Shown here: positions 1-8,430 of the stretch, piece after piece
How the letters are laid out: each line of letters starts with the position of its first letter
How positions within the stretch are numbered: the stretch's first letter is position 1
Source: Pseudaminobacter sp040049255
Lineage (GTDB): Bacteria; Pseudomonadota; Alphaproteobacteria; Rhizobiales; Rhizobiaceae
Direction: 5' to 3'
Length of the DNA: 64,000 nt
Assembly (NCBI RefSeq): GCF_040049255.1
Contig: NZ_JBDZDR010000001.1
Location: forward strand, 496,001 to 560,000
The notes under the pieces: model-generated
The model's input: only the letters and a program-made list of their open reading frames with translations
Told to the model about the DNA's origin: nothing
Databases searched by the model: none
Program-made: the position numbers and the translations under genes

Positions 1-663
1 CTCTCGTCCGCGCTCTGGGCCGCACCGCTCGTCGGCGTCGTGGTGGCTCTGATCGGCGGCAGCGTCTTTGCCTTGGCAACATGGCTCGGCCTCGCATCGG
101 GCCCGGCCGCCGCGCTCGCGCTGACCGCCACCATGCTCGTCACCTTCTGCCTGCATGAGGACGGGCTCGGTGACACCGCCGATGGCTTTGGCGGCGGCCG
201 AACGCGCGAGCGCAAGCTGGAAATCATGCGCGACAGCCGCGTCGGCACCTATGGTGTGGCCGCGCTGGCGCTTTCCGTCCTGCTGCGCTGGACCGCGCTG
301 TCCGAACTGGCGAGCGCGCCGCAGGTCTTCAGCGCGCTCATCGCCGCTCATGCCGCCTCTCGCGGGCTGATCCCCGGCTTCATGCACCTGCTGCCTTCCG
401 CCCGCACCCAGGGCCTTGCGGCCGATGCGGGCGCGCCATCAGCCGAAGTAGCTGTGATCGCCGCTGCGCTGGCCGCACTCGCGCTCGTCCTGCTCGGCCT
501 GTCCGGCGCGGTGGCCATCGCCGCCATGCTCGCGCTCTGGTTCCTCCTGTTGCGCTGGCTGTGCCTCAGCCAGATCGGCGGCCACACCGGCGACACCATT
601 GGCGCTTTGCAACAGGGCGCGGAAATCCTCGTTCTGCTTGCGGCAAGCGCAATCCTGATTTGA
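1..663 (+). CDS. cobS: Adenosylcobinamide-GDP ribazoletransferase, 5' end cut by window
   Basis: CobS joins adenosylcobinamide-GDP to alpha-ribazole in the last steps of cobalamin synthesis and sits in the inner membrane. The frame is open from base 1, so the gene starts outside the window; about 220 codons of a protein usually near 250 are present. The visible part has the family's acidic motif (HEDGLGDTADGFGGG, near bases 155-200), which binds the metal and phosphates, followed by several hydrophobic helices. It ends 19 bases before cobT, and the two are almost certainly one operon for lower-ligand attachment. The call is secure; only the start is unknown. Confidence 0.95.
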   Translation, partial: LSSALWAAPLVGVVVALIGGSVFALATWLGLASGPAAALALTATMLVTFCLHEDGLGDTADGFGGGRTRERKLEIMRDSRVGTYGVAALALSVLLRWTALSELASAPQVFSALIAAHAASRGLIPGFMHLLPSARTQGLAADAGAPSAEVAVIAAALAALALVLLGLSGAVAIAAMLALWFLLLRWLCLSQIGGHTGDTIGALQQGAEILVLLAASAILI

Positions 664-682
664 CCTATCGGAGTTCCCCACG

Positions 683-1693
683 ATGACCTTCACCTCGTTC
701 GAAGACCTGCGCGCCGCCTGCGAGAGCCTGCCCATGGGCAGCGATTCGGCCGCCGAGGCCGTCGCCCGCCGTCAGGATACACTGACCAAGCCGCAGGGCA
801 GTCTCGGCCGCCTCGAAACCATCGCCGCCTGGCTGGCCCGCTGGCAGGGCCGCGACATGCCGAAGCTGGACAAGGTGAAAGTGATCGTCTTTGCCGGCTC
901 GCATGGCGTCACTGCGCAAGGCGTGTCGGCATATCCATCGGAAGTCACGGTGCAGATGGTGGCGAATTTCGCCGGCGGGGGCGCCGCGATCAACCAGCTC
1001 GCCCGCGTGGCCGGCGCAGAACTTGCGGTGATTCCGCTCGAGATCGAACGCCAGACCGGCGACTTCACGCAGGAACCCGCGATGGGCGAACAAGAATTCC
1101 TCGCCGCAGTTTCCGCCGGCTATGAGGCGGTCGGCAAGGACACCGACCTGATCTGCTTCGGCGAAATGGGCATCGGCAACACCACGCCGGCAGCTGCCAT
1201 CTCCGCTGCCCTCTTCGGCGGCGGCGGGGAAAAGTGGACCGGTCGCGGCACGGGCGTGGACGATGCGGGCCTGAAGCGCAAGGTGACGGCCATCGACAAG
1301 GGCCTCGCGCTGCATGCCGGCTCCCTCTCCGACCCGCTCAAGGTCGCAGCCGCCCTCGGTGGACGCGAGCTTGCGGCCATCTTCGGCGCCACGCTTGCCG
1401 CGCGCCGGCATGGCGTGCCGGTGCTGCTCGACGGCTTTGTCTGCACCGCAGCGGTGGCGCCGCTGGCCAGGCTGCATGACGCCGGGCTCGACCATGTGCT
1501 CGCCGCCCATGTATCGGCCGAAGCCGGCCACCGGTCGCTGCTGGAAGCGCTGGAGCTGAAGCCGCTGTTCGATCTCGGCATGCGGCTCGGCGAAGGCTCA
1601 GGCGCGTGCCTGGCGGTCAACGTCGTGCGCTCGGCGCTGGAATGCCACACCGGCATGGCGAGCTTCGTCGAGGCAGGCGTTTCGGAGAAATAG
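683..1693 (+). CDS. cobT: Nicotinate-nucleotide--dimethylbenzimidazole phosphoribosyltransferase
   Basis: CobT makes alpha-ribazole phosphate from dimethylbenzimidazole and nicotinate mononucleotide, supplying the substrate of CobS encoded just upstream. The protein has 336 residues, normal for the family. Visible landmarks are the TKPQGSLGRLE stretch near residue 33, AGSHGV and GGGAAINQLA in the nucleotide-binding half, GEMGIGNTT near residue 160, and the C-terminal LGEGSGA segment. The name cobU is used for the same enzyme in the Pseudomonas nomenclature. The ATG follows a weak purine-rich stretch (GGAG, about 8 bases upstream). Confidence 0.97.
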   Translation: MTFTSFEDLRAACESLPMGSDSAAEAVARRQDTLTKPQGSLGRLETIAAWLARWQGRDMPKLDKVKVIVFAGSHGVTAQGVSAYPSEVTVQMVANFAGGGAAINQLARVAGAELAVIPLEIERQTGDFTQEPAMGEQEFLAAVSAGYEAVGKDTDLICFGEMGIGNTTPAAAISAALFGGGGEKWTGRGTGVDDAGLKRKVTAIDKGLALHAGSLSDPLKVAAALGGRELAAIFGATLAARRHGVPVLLDGFVCTAAVAPLARLHDAGLDHVLAAHVSAEAGHRSLLEALELKPLFDLGMRLGEGSGACLAVNVVRSALECHTGMASFVEAGVSEK

Positions 1694-1723
1694 CTCGGAG
1701 GCGGCAGGCCCCGTTCAGCGGGT

Positions 1724-1748
1724 GGAACCAAAGACGGCAGCGGCCGTT
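1724..1748 (+). promoter_or_regulatory. EcfG-type general stress promoter before the DUF883 gene
   Basis: GGAAC at 1724-1728, a spacer of exactly 16 bases, then CGTT at 1745-1748. This matches the GGAAC-N16/17-CGTT consensus of the alphaproteobacterial general stress sigma factor EcfG. It lies in the short gap after cobT and 32 bases before the DUF883 start codon, a normal promoter distance. The match is seen directly; its use by EcfG is inferred. Confidence 0.6.
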
Positions 1749-1780
1749 CTGGCTCCATCACGCTAACGAGGATTTCCCGA

Positions 1781-2116
1781 ATGGCTTCCACATTTTCCCG
1801 GCTTCGCGACGACTCGTTTTCCAGGCTTCGCAATGACCTGACCGACGATCTTGAGGATCAGATCTCGGCACTGCGCCGCGAGGTATTGTCGCTGAAAAAG
1901 AGCCTGTCGAAGCGCGGAGCCGCCGCGCTCGAGGATACGCACCACAGCGCATCCGAGATCTACGACGAGGTCATGTCGCGGATGCAGGACGCCATGCCTC
2001 ACATCGCCAGGCGCACCCGTGAGGTGCGGCAGGCCGCACGCGAGAACCCAGTGGCCACAACGGTGGTGGGTCTTGCGGTTCTAGGCCTGCTGATTGGCCT
2101 GCTCGCGCGTCGATAG
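1781..2116 (+). CDS. DUF883/ElaB-YqjD-like membrane-anchored protein
   Basis: A 111-residue protein with a charged, helix-forming N-terminal two thirds (LEDQISALRREVLSLKKSLSK) and one C-terminal hydrophobic helix (VATTVVGLAVLGLLIGLLA) ending in RR. This is the layout of the ElaB/YqjD/DUF883 family, whose members are tail-anchored in the inner membrane and in enterobacteria bind ribosomes in stationary phase. An EcfG-type promoter lies directly upstream, which fits a stress role. ATG 1781 is preceded by GAGG at a loose distance. The family assignment is from architecture; the exact function is unknown. Confidence 0.7.
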   Translation: MASTFSRLRDDSFSRLRNDLTDDLEDQISALRREVLSLKKSLSKRGAAALEDTHHSASEIYDEVMSRMQDAMPHIARRTREVRQAARENPVATTVVGLAVLGLLIGLLARR

Positions 2117-2137
2117 GCGTTGCCGTCGCGTCCGCGC

Positions 2138-2929
2138 TCACATGTAGCACTGCACGTTTCGGCGGCTGCGGCGGCTATAGGCGCTGCGATCGCCGCACTG
2201 CGAGCCGTCGATCATCAGATCGTATGGGCACTGGCAGTCGCCTGGCTGCGGCGCGCGCAGCGGGCGCCTGCCCCCGAACAGCGCCTTGGCAGATGAAAGC
2301 AGCCCGGTGGTCTGGGGACGCGGCGGTGTATAGGGCTGCGGCCTGCTGGCAGGCGTTTCGGCACGAGCCACCGCAGCGGTCGGTCCTGCCCTGCCCGGCA
2401 CCGCCGTCGCTGGGCGCGGCGCCTCGGGGCTTGCGGCTCGGAGATATTCGGCCAGTATCCAACCCTTGTGGCCACGCGCCGACACGAGTTGCCATTTGCC
2501 GTCCCGCACGATCGGCTTTACCGCCTCCCCGACGCTCAGCGTCGCAACCAGCGGCGCGCTGGCGTTTGCGGTGCCGCGCATGTTCACCCGCGTGGTCGTG
2601 TAGAGAATCTTGTCGGGCGCGCGCTGCGGCAGCGGATGCTGTGGCTTTGCCACCGAGTTGGTGACCATCTGTGACGGACGCGCGGCCAGCGCCACGATCT
2701 CCTTCGGCGAAGTTGCCGGCGTGGCGTCACCCTGCTTCGGCGCGCTTGGGGCGGCGGCTTGCCGTGGCGGCGCAACAGGCGGTTCGGCCTTGCGTTGCAC
2801 CGTCGCCGCCGGGCGCGAGGGCGTCTGCGCCTTGCGCGGCGTGGGCGGCTCCTGGGTCATCGCCCAGACGCCCGCGCCGACGGCGCCCAGCACCAGCCAT
2901 CTCAGTTTGGGAAGTGCAAATCCAACCAT
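2138..2929 (-). CDS. SH3b-domain protein with N-terminal membrane anchor
   Basis: With ATG 2929 the protein has 263 residues; an in-frame start 37 codons upstream would overlap the next gene, so the shorter form is preferred. It begins with one hydrophobic helix (LRWLVLGAVGAGVWAM), followed by a Pro/Ala-rich linker and a bacterial SH3 domain at about residues 105-165 (VNMRG..., GKWQLVSA, GWILAEYL). The C-terminus is cysteine-rich, with a CQCPYDLMIDGSQCG-RSAYSR signature seen in many rhizobial SH3 proteins. It is probably an envelope protein that binds cell-wall or protein ligands; the partner is unknown. Confidence 0.75.
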   Translation of the reverse strand: MVGFALPKLRWLVLGAVGAGVWAMTQEPPTPRKAQTPSRPAATVQRKAEPPVAPPRQAAAPSAPKQGDATPATSPKEIVALAARPSQMVTNSVAKPQHPLPQRAPDKILYTTTRVNMRGTANASAPLVATLSVGEAVKPIVRDGKWQLVSARGHKGWILAEYLRAASPEAPRPATAVPGRAGPTAAVARAETPASRPQPYTPPRPQTTGLLSSAKALFGGRRPLRAPQPGDCQCPYDLMIDGSQCGDRSAYSRRSRRNVQCYM

Positions 2930-2997
2930 GCGCGCACCATGGCGCGAAGATTTTAAGACGCGGTTGACGCGCCGGCCCTTTGCCTTCGCCCGACCGC

Positions 2998-4173
2998 TCA
3001 AGCCGCCTGCCCCGCGCACCAGCCCGAAGACCAGGCCCATTGGAAGTTGTAGCCGCCGAGCCAGCCGGTCACGTCCACCACCTCGCCGATGAAATAGAGG
3101 CCCGGCACGGCCCTGGCCGCCATGGTCTTCGAATCCAGGTCGCGCGTGTCGACGCCGCCGAGGGTCACTTCGGCGGTGCGGTAGCCTTCGGAGCCCGCCG
3201 GCTTGATTCGCCAGCCATTGACCATCTCGGCAACGCGGCGAAGCTGCTTGTCGGAAAGGTCGGCGATGTTGCCCGGCATACGCGCCTCCTCAGCAATCGA
3301 CTGCGCCAGCGCCTTGGGTAGATGCGCGCCAAGCGCCGTCTGCAGGGCCTGGCGGCCGTTGGCGGCGCGGGCTTGCCGCAGCGCTTCGAACATGTCGGTT
3401 CCCGGCAGCATGGAAATGCCGATCTCCTCGCCTTCGCGCCAATAGGACGAGATCTGCAGGATCGACGGCCCGCTGATGCCGCGATGGGTGAACAGCATCG
3501 CCTCCTCGAAGCGAGCCTTGCCGCAGGAAACTGCCGCCGCCTCCACCGCCACGCCAGCCAGCGGCTTCAGCCGCGCCAGCGTGTTCTGGTCGAAGGTCAG
3601 CGGCACCAGCGCCGGGCGCGTCTCCGCCACGCGCAGACCGAACTGAGCGGCGATGTCATAGCCCAAGCCGGTCGCGCCCATCTTGGGGATCGACTTGCCG
3701 CCGCATGCCACCACCAGCGACGAGCAGCGCACATTGCCGCCCGAGAGCGCGAGAGAAAATCCGTCACCAGTCCGCTCGATTCGCTCGACGGCAGTGGCCA
3801 GCCGCAATTCGGCGCCGTGGCGCTTCATCTCTGCCACCAGCATGGCAATGACCTGCGTGGCCGAACCGTCGCAGAAAAGCTGGCCGAGCGTCTTTTCGTG
3901 ATAGGCGATGCCGTGGCGCTCGACGAGCGCGATGAAGTCGCGCTGCGTGTAGCGGCTGAGCGCCGAGATGCAGAAATACGGGTTCTGCGAGAGAAAATTC
4001 TTCGGGCTGGCGTGAATATTGGTGAAGTTGCAGCGCCCGCCGCCGGAGATGCGGATCTTTTCGCCGGGCGCCGCGGCATGGTCGATGACCAGCACCGAGC
4101 GGCCGCGCTTGCCCGCTTCGATCGCGCACATCATGCCGGCGGCGCCTGCACCGATCACAACTACATCGAACAT
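2998..4173 (-). CDS. BaiN/HI0933-like FAD-dependent oxidoreductase
   Basis: A 391-residue flavoprotein of the HI0933/YhiN/BaiN family. The N-terminal Rossmann motif VVVIGAGAAGMMCAIEAGKRG binds FAD. It is followed by the family signature GEKIRISGGGRCNFTN near residue 45, a central insert, and the C-terminal GLYFIGEVVDVTGWLGGYNFQWAWSSG block that closes the FAD site. ATG 4173 is chosen over a TTG two codons upstream. Members include the gut 7-alpha-dehydroxylation enzyme BaiN, but the substrate in this lineage is not known. It stands alone on the minus strand between the SH3 gene and the integration scar. Confidence 0.88.
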   Translation of the reverse strand: MFDVVVIGAGAAGMMCAIEAGKRGRSVLVIDHAAAPGEKIRISGGGRCNFTNIHASPKNFLSQNPYFCISALSRYTQRDFIALVERHGIAYHEKTLGQLFCDGSATQVIAMLVAEMKRHGAELRLATAVERIERTGDGFSLALSGGNVRCSSLVVACGGKSIPKMGATGLGYDIAAQFGLRVAETRPALVPLTFDQNTLARLKPLAGVAVEAAAVSCGKARFEEAMLFTHRGISGPSILQISSYWREGEEIGISMLPGTDMFEALRQARAANGRQALQTALGAHLPKALAQSIAEEARMPGNIADLSDKQLRRVAEMVNGWRIKPAGSEGYRTAEVTLGGVDTRDLDSKTMAARAVPGLYFIGEVVDVTGWLGGYNFQWAWSSGWCAGQAA

Positions 4174-4179
4174 GTTCAA

Positions 4180-4662
4180 CTTGCCTTGCTCCGCTCTCGG
4201 CCCTCAACAGATCTTGGCAACCGGGCAAAGCCTGCCGCCGCGCCTGAACCAATTGCCAGAGGATCGCCGCACCCAATCCGCGCAAAGCGTAGAAAGACAA
4301 ATAAAATCAGTGATTTATTTGATTGGCACGCACAGGATCGAACTGTGGACCCATTGGGATTCGTTCTAGCGCGTCACGAATCGCTTGCCAAGTGCCGCAA
4401 GAAAAGAACCCGCCGCCTCGATGAGGCCTTTTTGAAAGCGGGCTGGGGTCCCTGACATGGAGAAAACAGTTCTGTGAGTGCTTTAGCCGTCCAGATGCGA
4501 GCGGCAGCGATAATCATGAGAGAGTGGCGGGCACCAAGTCTATAGCGGTCTGGCAAAGAAGATCTCTCTCGCCACGAATAGATAAGACTTTAGCTTATTC
4601 TTAATAGATACACGCCCTTATTCACGAAGTATTTTTCTGCAAGCCTGATCATGGAGGGTGGA
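4180..4662 (+). other. Non-coding stretch holding the distal half of the tRNA-Lys integration scar
   Basis: There is no convincing gene in these 480 bases. The stretch contains a second copy of the tRNA-Lys T-arm (4330-4352) and a small GC hairpin followed by a T-run (GCCTC-GAT-GAGGC-CTTTTT at 4415-4433). Its right half (about 4540-4640) is visibly more AT-rich than the surroundings. It looks like the remains of inserted DNA. Confidence 0.5.
4330..4352. repeat. Distal direct-repeat copy of the tRNA-Lys T-arm (att-like)
   Basis: These 23 bases are identical to 5122-5144, which lie inside the tRNA-Lys gene and cover its variable loop, T-arm and first acceptor base. The copies are in the same orientation and 792 bases apart. 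A perfect T-arm duplicate downstream of a tRNA 3' end is the usual footprint of a tyrosine-integrase element. Beyond this core the left copy diverges from the tRNA. Confidence 0.75.
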
Positions 4663-4965
4663 ATGATAGACGCTTTCGATCCTGCTCCACTTGATAGTTC
4701 CAGAAGGTTTCATCGCTGGCGCTCATTGACGTGGACGTTACTGGTAGTCGCCTTGCCTCTCGCTTCGATAGGTGGCGCGACCGCGGCAGGATATTTCTCC
4801 TATGTGATCGCCAATACCAAGCCAAACGCCGATACGACCAAGCTGGCCGTGTCGATACTCAAATCCGGTGATGCTTCTCCAGAAATGCGCGTTTGGGCGA
4901 CTGAGGTTCTTGGGATACCGACAGATCGACTTCCGGTTACGTCTCTCATCGCTTCACGCCCATAG
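4663..4965 (+). CDS. Small hypothetical membrane protein inside the tRNA-Lys scar
   Basis: An open frame of 100 codons from ATG 4663, which follows a good ribosome binding site (GGAGGG, 5 bases before); an ATG four codons upstream would lack one. It has one clear membrane helix near residues 24-50 (WTLLVVALPLASIGGATAAGYF) and a short polar tail. I recognise no family. It lies between the two 23-base repeats, so it is either leftover cargo of an integrated element or a chance frame. The good ribosome binding site favours a real gene. Confidence 0.45.
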   Translation: MIDAFDPAPLDSSRRFHRWRSLTWTLLVVALPLASIGGATAAGYFSYVIANTKPNADTTKLAVSILKSGDASPEMRVWATEVLGIPTDRLPVTSLIASRP

Positions 4966-5111
4966 GACGCAGGACCGGGGTTCCACACGGTTTGAGCGGC
5001 AACTGGGCTGCCCCGAGTCCGGCAGCCTGAATTGGAATGGGAATGGAACGCAAACCGCCTGGCAGCCGCGATGCCGTAATCAGCGAAGATAAACGATTTC
5101 AGGAAGTTATT

Positions 5112-5187
<76 letters not shown>

Positions 5188-5296
5188 ACCGCACCGGTCG
5201 CCGCCGGTGATGGGCGCGATATAGCCATAGGTTTTGGCGCTGTCCAGCCCTCAATTTCGCGATTGTCGCAAAAGATTCAAATCATTTCCCGGCGTC

Positions 5297-6208
5297 TCAC
5301 GAAAAAAGCAGGCCTTCCGCCACTTTCACGGCATGGCCGCCGATCCGCGCGGTGATCATTTTTCCACCGTCGACGTCAATTTCCAGCCGAATCCGCGACG
5401 GGCGCCCCATTTCCATGCCCTGTTCGATCCAGATTCGAGTCGGCCCCTCGGCCAGTTCGTCGAATCGCCAGATCGCGCCGGTCAATGCCGCTGCCGCAGA
5501 TCCCGTCGCGGGGTCCTCATAGGAAAGCTCGCCTGCCACGAACATGCGGGCATGGAAGGAACTGTCGTGATGCACGGTGTCACGCGTGTAGAGATAGGCG
5601 TTGGCCGCCTTGCCGCCGGTGAGTTGGGGTGAAAACTCCGCCCAGGCCGGATTGTCGAGCCTGGCCCTGCCGATCGCCTCGAGGCCCGACACCGGCACCG
5701 TCAGATAGGGAACGCCCGCCGACCACAGGCCGACGCGGTGATTCTCGAAGCCGATCTCGTGCGGTCCGAGCCCAAGAGCGGCACCCACCACCTCGGGCTC
5801 GACGGCGAGTTCTGCCGCGCGCGGCAATTCCGGCAGGTCGAATTCCGCGAAAACGCCGGCGTCCGTTCTTGAAATGGCGCAGCGCACCGGGCCGATATTC
5901 TCTTCCAGCACGAAGATGCGGTCGGTGCCGTCTTCCGGCTGCAGTTCGGCCAGGGCGATCGCCGTGCCCACGGTCGGGTGGCCGGCAAAGGGCATCTCAT
6001 GGTCGGGAGCGAAGATGCGCAGCCGCGCCTTGTGCTTCGGGTTTTGCGACGGGGTCACGAAGACCGTCTCGGAAAGATTGAACTCGCGCGCGATTCGCTG
6101 CATCGCCGCGGTGTCCAGCCCCTGCGAATCAAGCACCACCGCCAGCGGGTTTCCGGCCAGGCGCACTTGCGTGAATACGTCGTAGACGAGGTATTTCCTG
6201 CCCTGCAT
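5297..6208 (-). CDS. PhzF-family isomerase/epimerase-like protein
   Basis: A 303-residue protein of the PhzF phenazine-biosynthesis-like family, a two-lobed diaminopimelate-epimerase fold. The N-terminus (YLVYDVFTQ...GNPLAVVLD) and the NLSETVFV motif with its catalytic glutamate near residue 46 are typical. Further hallmarks are PFAGHPTVGTA near residue 75 and a second-lobe EDPATGSAAAALTG segment. No phenazine genes are nearby, so this is one of the many PhzF relatives of unknown substrate. ATG 6208 is preceded by an AAGGAAAGGG stretch. Confidence 0.9.
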   Translation of the reverse strand: MQGRKYLVYDVFTQVRLAGNPLAVVLDSQGLDTAAMQRIAREFNLSETVFVTPSQNPKHKARLRIFAPDHEMPFAGHPTVGTAIALAELQPEDGTDRIFVLEENIGPVRCAISRTDAGVFAEFDLPELPRAAELAVEPEVVGAALGLGPHEIGFENHRVGLWSAGVPYLTVPVSGLEAIGRARLDNPAWAEFSPQLTGGKAANAYLYTRDTVHHDSSFHARMFVAGELSYEDPATGSAAAALTGAIWRFDELAEGPTRIWIEQGMEMGRPSRIRLEIDVDGGKMITARIGGHAVKVAEGLLFS

Positions 6209-6337
6209 GGCACCCTTTCCTTGCCGCCGGTGCCCCCGGACCTGCGAGACGCTCGCGGCCGCCCAATGATGACCTCGCTATTGGCAGGATTGTCAATCGA
6301 TACGGCAAGTGTCGACACCGCAGCCGCTGGCCGGAGC

Positions 6338-7054
6338 CTATTCGGCCCCGGAAAAATGCCAGTCGAGAATCGGGAACATATGCGGCTTCAGCCCCTGAGG
6401 CCGGTCGTTCGGGCTGCGAATGATCACCGGTCCGTCAATTTCTGGGTCGGTGTCGCCGGCCACGAACTCGCGAATCCGGGCAGCAATCTCGTCGGCATCG
6501 GCGTCGAGGTGATAGCGACGGAAGATCGCGGTGCCGGCTGGAGTGGAAAAGACATGATAGCGCCGCCCCCGGCGCAAGCCGCTTATATCCAGCCCGGTTT
6601 CCTCCCTCACCTCGCGGATCATGTTGAAGTCGACGTCGGCAACCCCTTCCCGGAAGTCACAGGGCTCGAAGGAACCGGCCGCGAAATAGACGCTGCCGGC
6701 ATTCACCGTATGCCGGCCCATGCGAATCGCTACCAGGGCGTTGTCCCGCGACACCAGCACTGCATGGGCATAGGCGTGCTCGGTATTGGGCACCGCCTGC
6801 TGGCGTCGCCACAGCATGAAGGTGGCGAAGCGGATTGCATGGCAGCGTCCTTTCAGCCTGCCCTGCGCGTATGAAAGCTCTGAAAGCAACACCACGGTGC
6901 CGTCGAACAGCGCCGGATTTGCGGTCTTCTCGTCCAGCCAATTGCGTTCGATTGCCTCGCCGTTTCCGCTCTCGAACGGATGCGGCGCCGGATCGAGTCT
7001 CACGTCGACCACTTCGACGGGCAGGATGACGTTACGTGGAATGTCGATGCTCAT
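6338..7054 (-). CDS. Nudix-domain hydrolase
   Basis: A 238-residue protein when ATG 7054 is used; an alternative start 16 codons upstream adds an unlikely Arg-rich leader. A Nudix fold occupies roughly residues 90-190. The Nudix box is recognisable, with a glycine in AAGSFEP and the core REVREETGLD, the metal-binding helix. The N-terminal 90 residues are not part of the box and may give substrate specificity. Substrate unknown; these enzymes cleave nucleoside diphosphates linked to another moiety. Confidence 0.82.
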   Translation of the reverse strand: MSIDIPRNVILPVEVVDVRLDPAPHPFESGNGEAIERNWLDEKTANPALFDGTVVLLSELSYAQGRLKGRCHAIRFATFMLWRRQQAVPNTEHAYAHAVLVSRDNALVAIRMGRHTVNAGSVYFAAGSFEPCDFREGVADVDFNMIREVREETGLDISGLRRGRRYHVFSTPAGTAIFRRYHLDADADEIAARIREFVAGDTDPEIDGPVIIRSPNDRPQGLKPHMFPILDWHFSGAE

Positions 7055-7383
7055 GGGGCTCTGATTTCTGCTCCGGCAGCGTCGGTGCCGGGGTTGGGGC
7101 AATCACAATCGCCGGCCCGGCGGGTGCCGACCTTGAAGATATGGTTCGCGTTATCGAAGTTTTCGCGCGCCAACTTCCGCCCCCTCATGGGCGGGAATTC
7201 GAATCGAAGTTCGCCTGCTCTTCGGACGAAAACAAGGCCCTCATGCAACGCAAAATAGCAAAGCGGAACATTTGGAACCTTTCTGTTCAGCATGCGTTCT
7301 CACGCGACGTCCGGTCGGGCCCATCTTGTTGGCCACCACCGCAGGCTTGAGCCTCAAGGACGGTTTTTCCTTTGGAGACGACA
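7055..7383 (+). other. Intergenic region before the BA14K gene
   Basis: About 330 bases between the divergent Nudix and BA14K genes. I see no gene here. The right part carries the EcfG-type promoter at 7274-7298 and an untranslated leader of about 80 bases before the BA14K start. Confidence 0.5.
7274..7298 (+). promoter_or_regulatory. EcfG-type general stress promoter before the BA14K gene
   Basis: GGAAC at 7274-7278 and CGTT at 7295-7298 are separated by exactly 16 bases, a full match to the EcfG promoter consensus. A second GGAAC lies nine bases upstream (7265-7269) without a matching -10. The expected transcript start is near 7305, about 80 bases before the start codon. Confidence 0.65.
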
Positions 7384-8295
7384 ATGAGACCCTACCTCAC
7401 ATCTTTCGCGTGTTCGGGGCTGTTCGTCCTTGGCACGCTGACCGGCTTTTCCGCGCCGGCTATGGCGGACGCAGGCGGAAACATCAGCGACATCGCACCC
7501 ACGGTCGATGCTGCAGGCCAGGCGTTTCGTACTCTTCCGGATGTTCAGGCCATCAAGGATGACTGGAAGGCTAGCTGCGGCTTTGGCGTAAGCTGCAGCT
7601 ATGGCCACCCCGGCTTTCAGAGTGGCGTTCTGATAAGGCGCCAATCGGCCGGCGGCTCCGTCTCGACTGACGGCAATTTCCAGCTTGCTCGCGGCGGCGG
7701 CGGCCATGGCGGCGGTGGCGGCGGCTTCATGCATGGCGCCGGCGGCTTCCACGGCATAGGTGGCGGCTTCCATGGCATGGGCGGCTTCCGAGGTAGCAGT
7801 TGGCATGGCGCCGGCGGAGTCTGGCGCGGCGCCGGATGGCGCGGCAACGTGTGGCGCGGCCGCGGCTGGCATGGCGTGGGTGCCTGGAATGGCGGCGTCT
7901 GGCGCGGCAACGTCTGGCGCGGCGGCTGGCGCGGCGCTGGTGTCTGGCGCGGGCCCGGCTGGCGCGGCGGCGTGTGGCGGGGCGCTGGTTGGCGCGGCCC
8001 AGGCTGGCGCGGCGGCGTATGGCGCGGCGGCTGGCATGGGATGGGTGCCTGGAATGGCGGCTGGGGCGGTGGCGACGGCGGCTGGTGGGGCATAGGACTG
8101 CCTCTCCTATATCCCTACTACGACGACTACTACGGCGGGAATTTCTACGGCGCGTACAACCCCGCCTACTACCCGGCCGCATACTCTCCCTCGTCGCACG
8201 TCGCCTGGTGCGCCGCGCGCTATCGGTCGTATCGCGTTTCCGACAACACGTTCCAGCCTTTCAATGGACCGCGTCGTCAGTGCGTATCGCCTTGA
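7384..8295 (+). CDS. BA14K-family secreted protein with Trp-Arg-Gly repeat region
   Basis: Start ATG 7384 has GGAG six bases upstream, giving 303 residues. A signal peptide ends near AMA at residue 29. Residues about 100-240 are extremely Gly/Trp/Arg rich, with about 15 W-R/H-G units. The C-terminal 35 residues (HVAWCAARYRSYRVSDNTFQPF and a final RRQCVSP) are the BA14K domain, known from a Brucella immunoreactive, lectin-like surface protein. It is probably periplasmic or surface-exposed. A stress promoter precedes it and a hairpin terminator follows. It is far longer than the usual 14-kDa BA14K because of the repeat block. Confidence 0.82.
   Translation: MRPYLTSFACSGLFVLGTLTGFSAPAMADAGGNISDIAPTVDAAGQAFRTLPDVQAIKDDWKASCGFGVSCSYGHPGFQSGVLIRRQSAGGSVSTDGNFQLARGGGGHGGGGGGFMHGAGGFHGIGGGFHGMGGFRGSSWHGAGGVWRGAGWRGNVWRGRGWHGVGAWNGGVWRGNVWRGGWRGAGVWRGPGWRGGVWRGAGWRGPGWRGGVWRGGWHGMGAWNGGWGGGDGGWWGIGLPLLYPYYDDYYGGNFYGAYNPAYYPAAYSPSSHVAWCAARYRSYRVSDNTFQPFNGPRRQCVSP
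7798..8085 (+). repeat. In-gene repeat block encoding W-R/H-G units
   Basis: Degenerate tandem units built on the nonamer TGGCGCGGC encode alternating GVWRG/GWRG motifs, about 15 in a row, with a longer GWHGxGAWNGG unit appearing twice (near 7867 and 8031). Such slippage-prone DNA should vary in copy number between strains. Confidence 0.75.
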
Positions 8296-8318
8296 GCGGC
8301 AGAACTGAGATTTGGGAA

Positions 8319-8344
8319 GGGCGTCGCCACGCGGCGCCCTTTTT
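8319..8344 (+). terminator. Rho-independent terminator after the BA14K gene
   Basis: Stem GGGCGTCGC / GCGGCGCCC (one T-G wobble), loop CAC, then five T. It lies 23 bases after the BA14K stop codon. Confidence 0.8.
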
Positions 8345-8430
8345 CCATCCGCCTTTTGTCCCAGCCTTTAAAGATTTTCTTGACCTGACCTGCTTATGAC
8401 TGCGCCCGGCAAGAGACTTGGGAGTGGCGC

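Noticed and set aside
5297..6208. Phenazine biosynthesis locus
   Set aside because: Only a PhzF-like isomerase is present; no other phz genes exist in the window.
7798..8085. CRISPR-like or intergenic tandem repeat
   Set aside because: The repeats are within a coding frame and encode regular W-R/H-G units.
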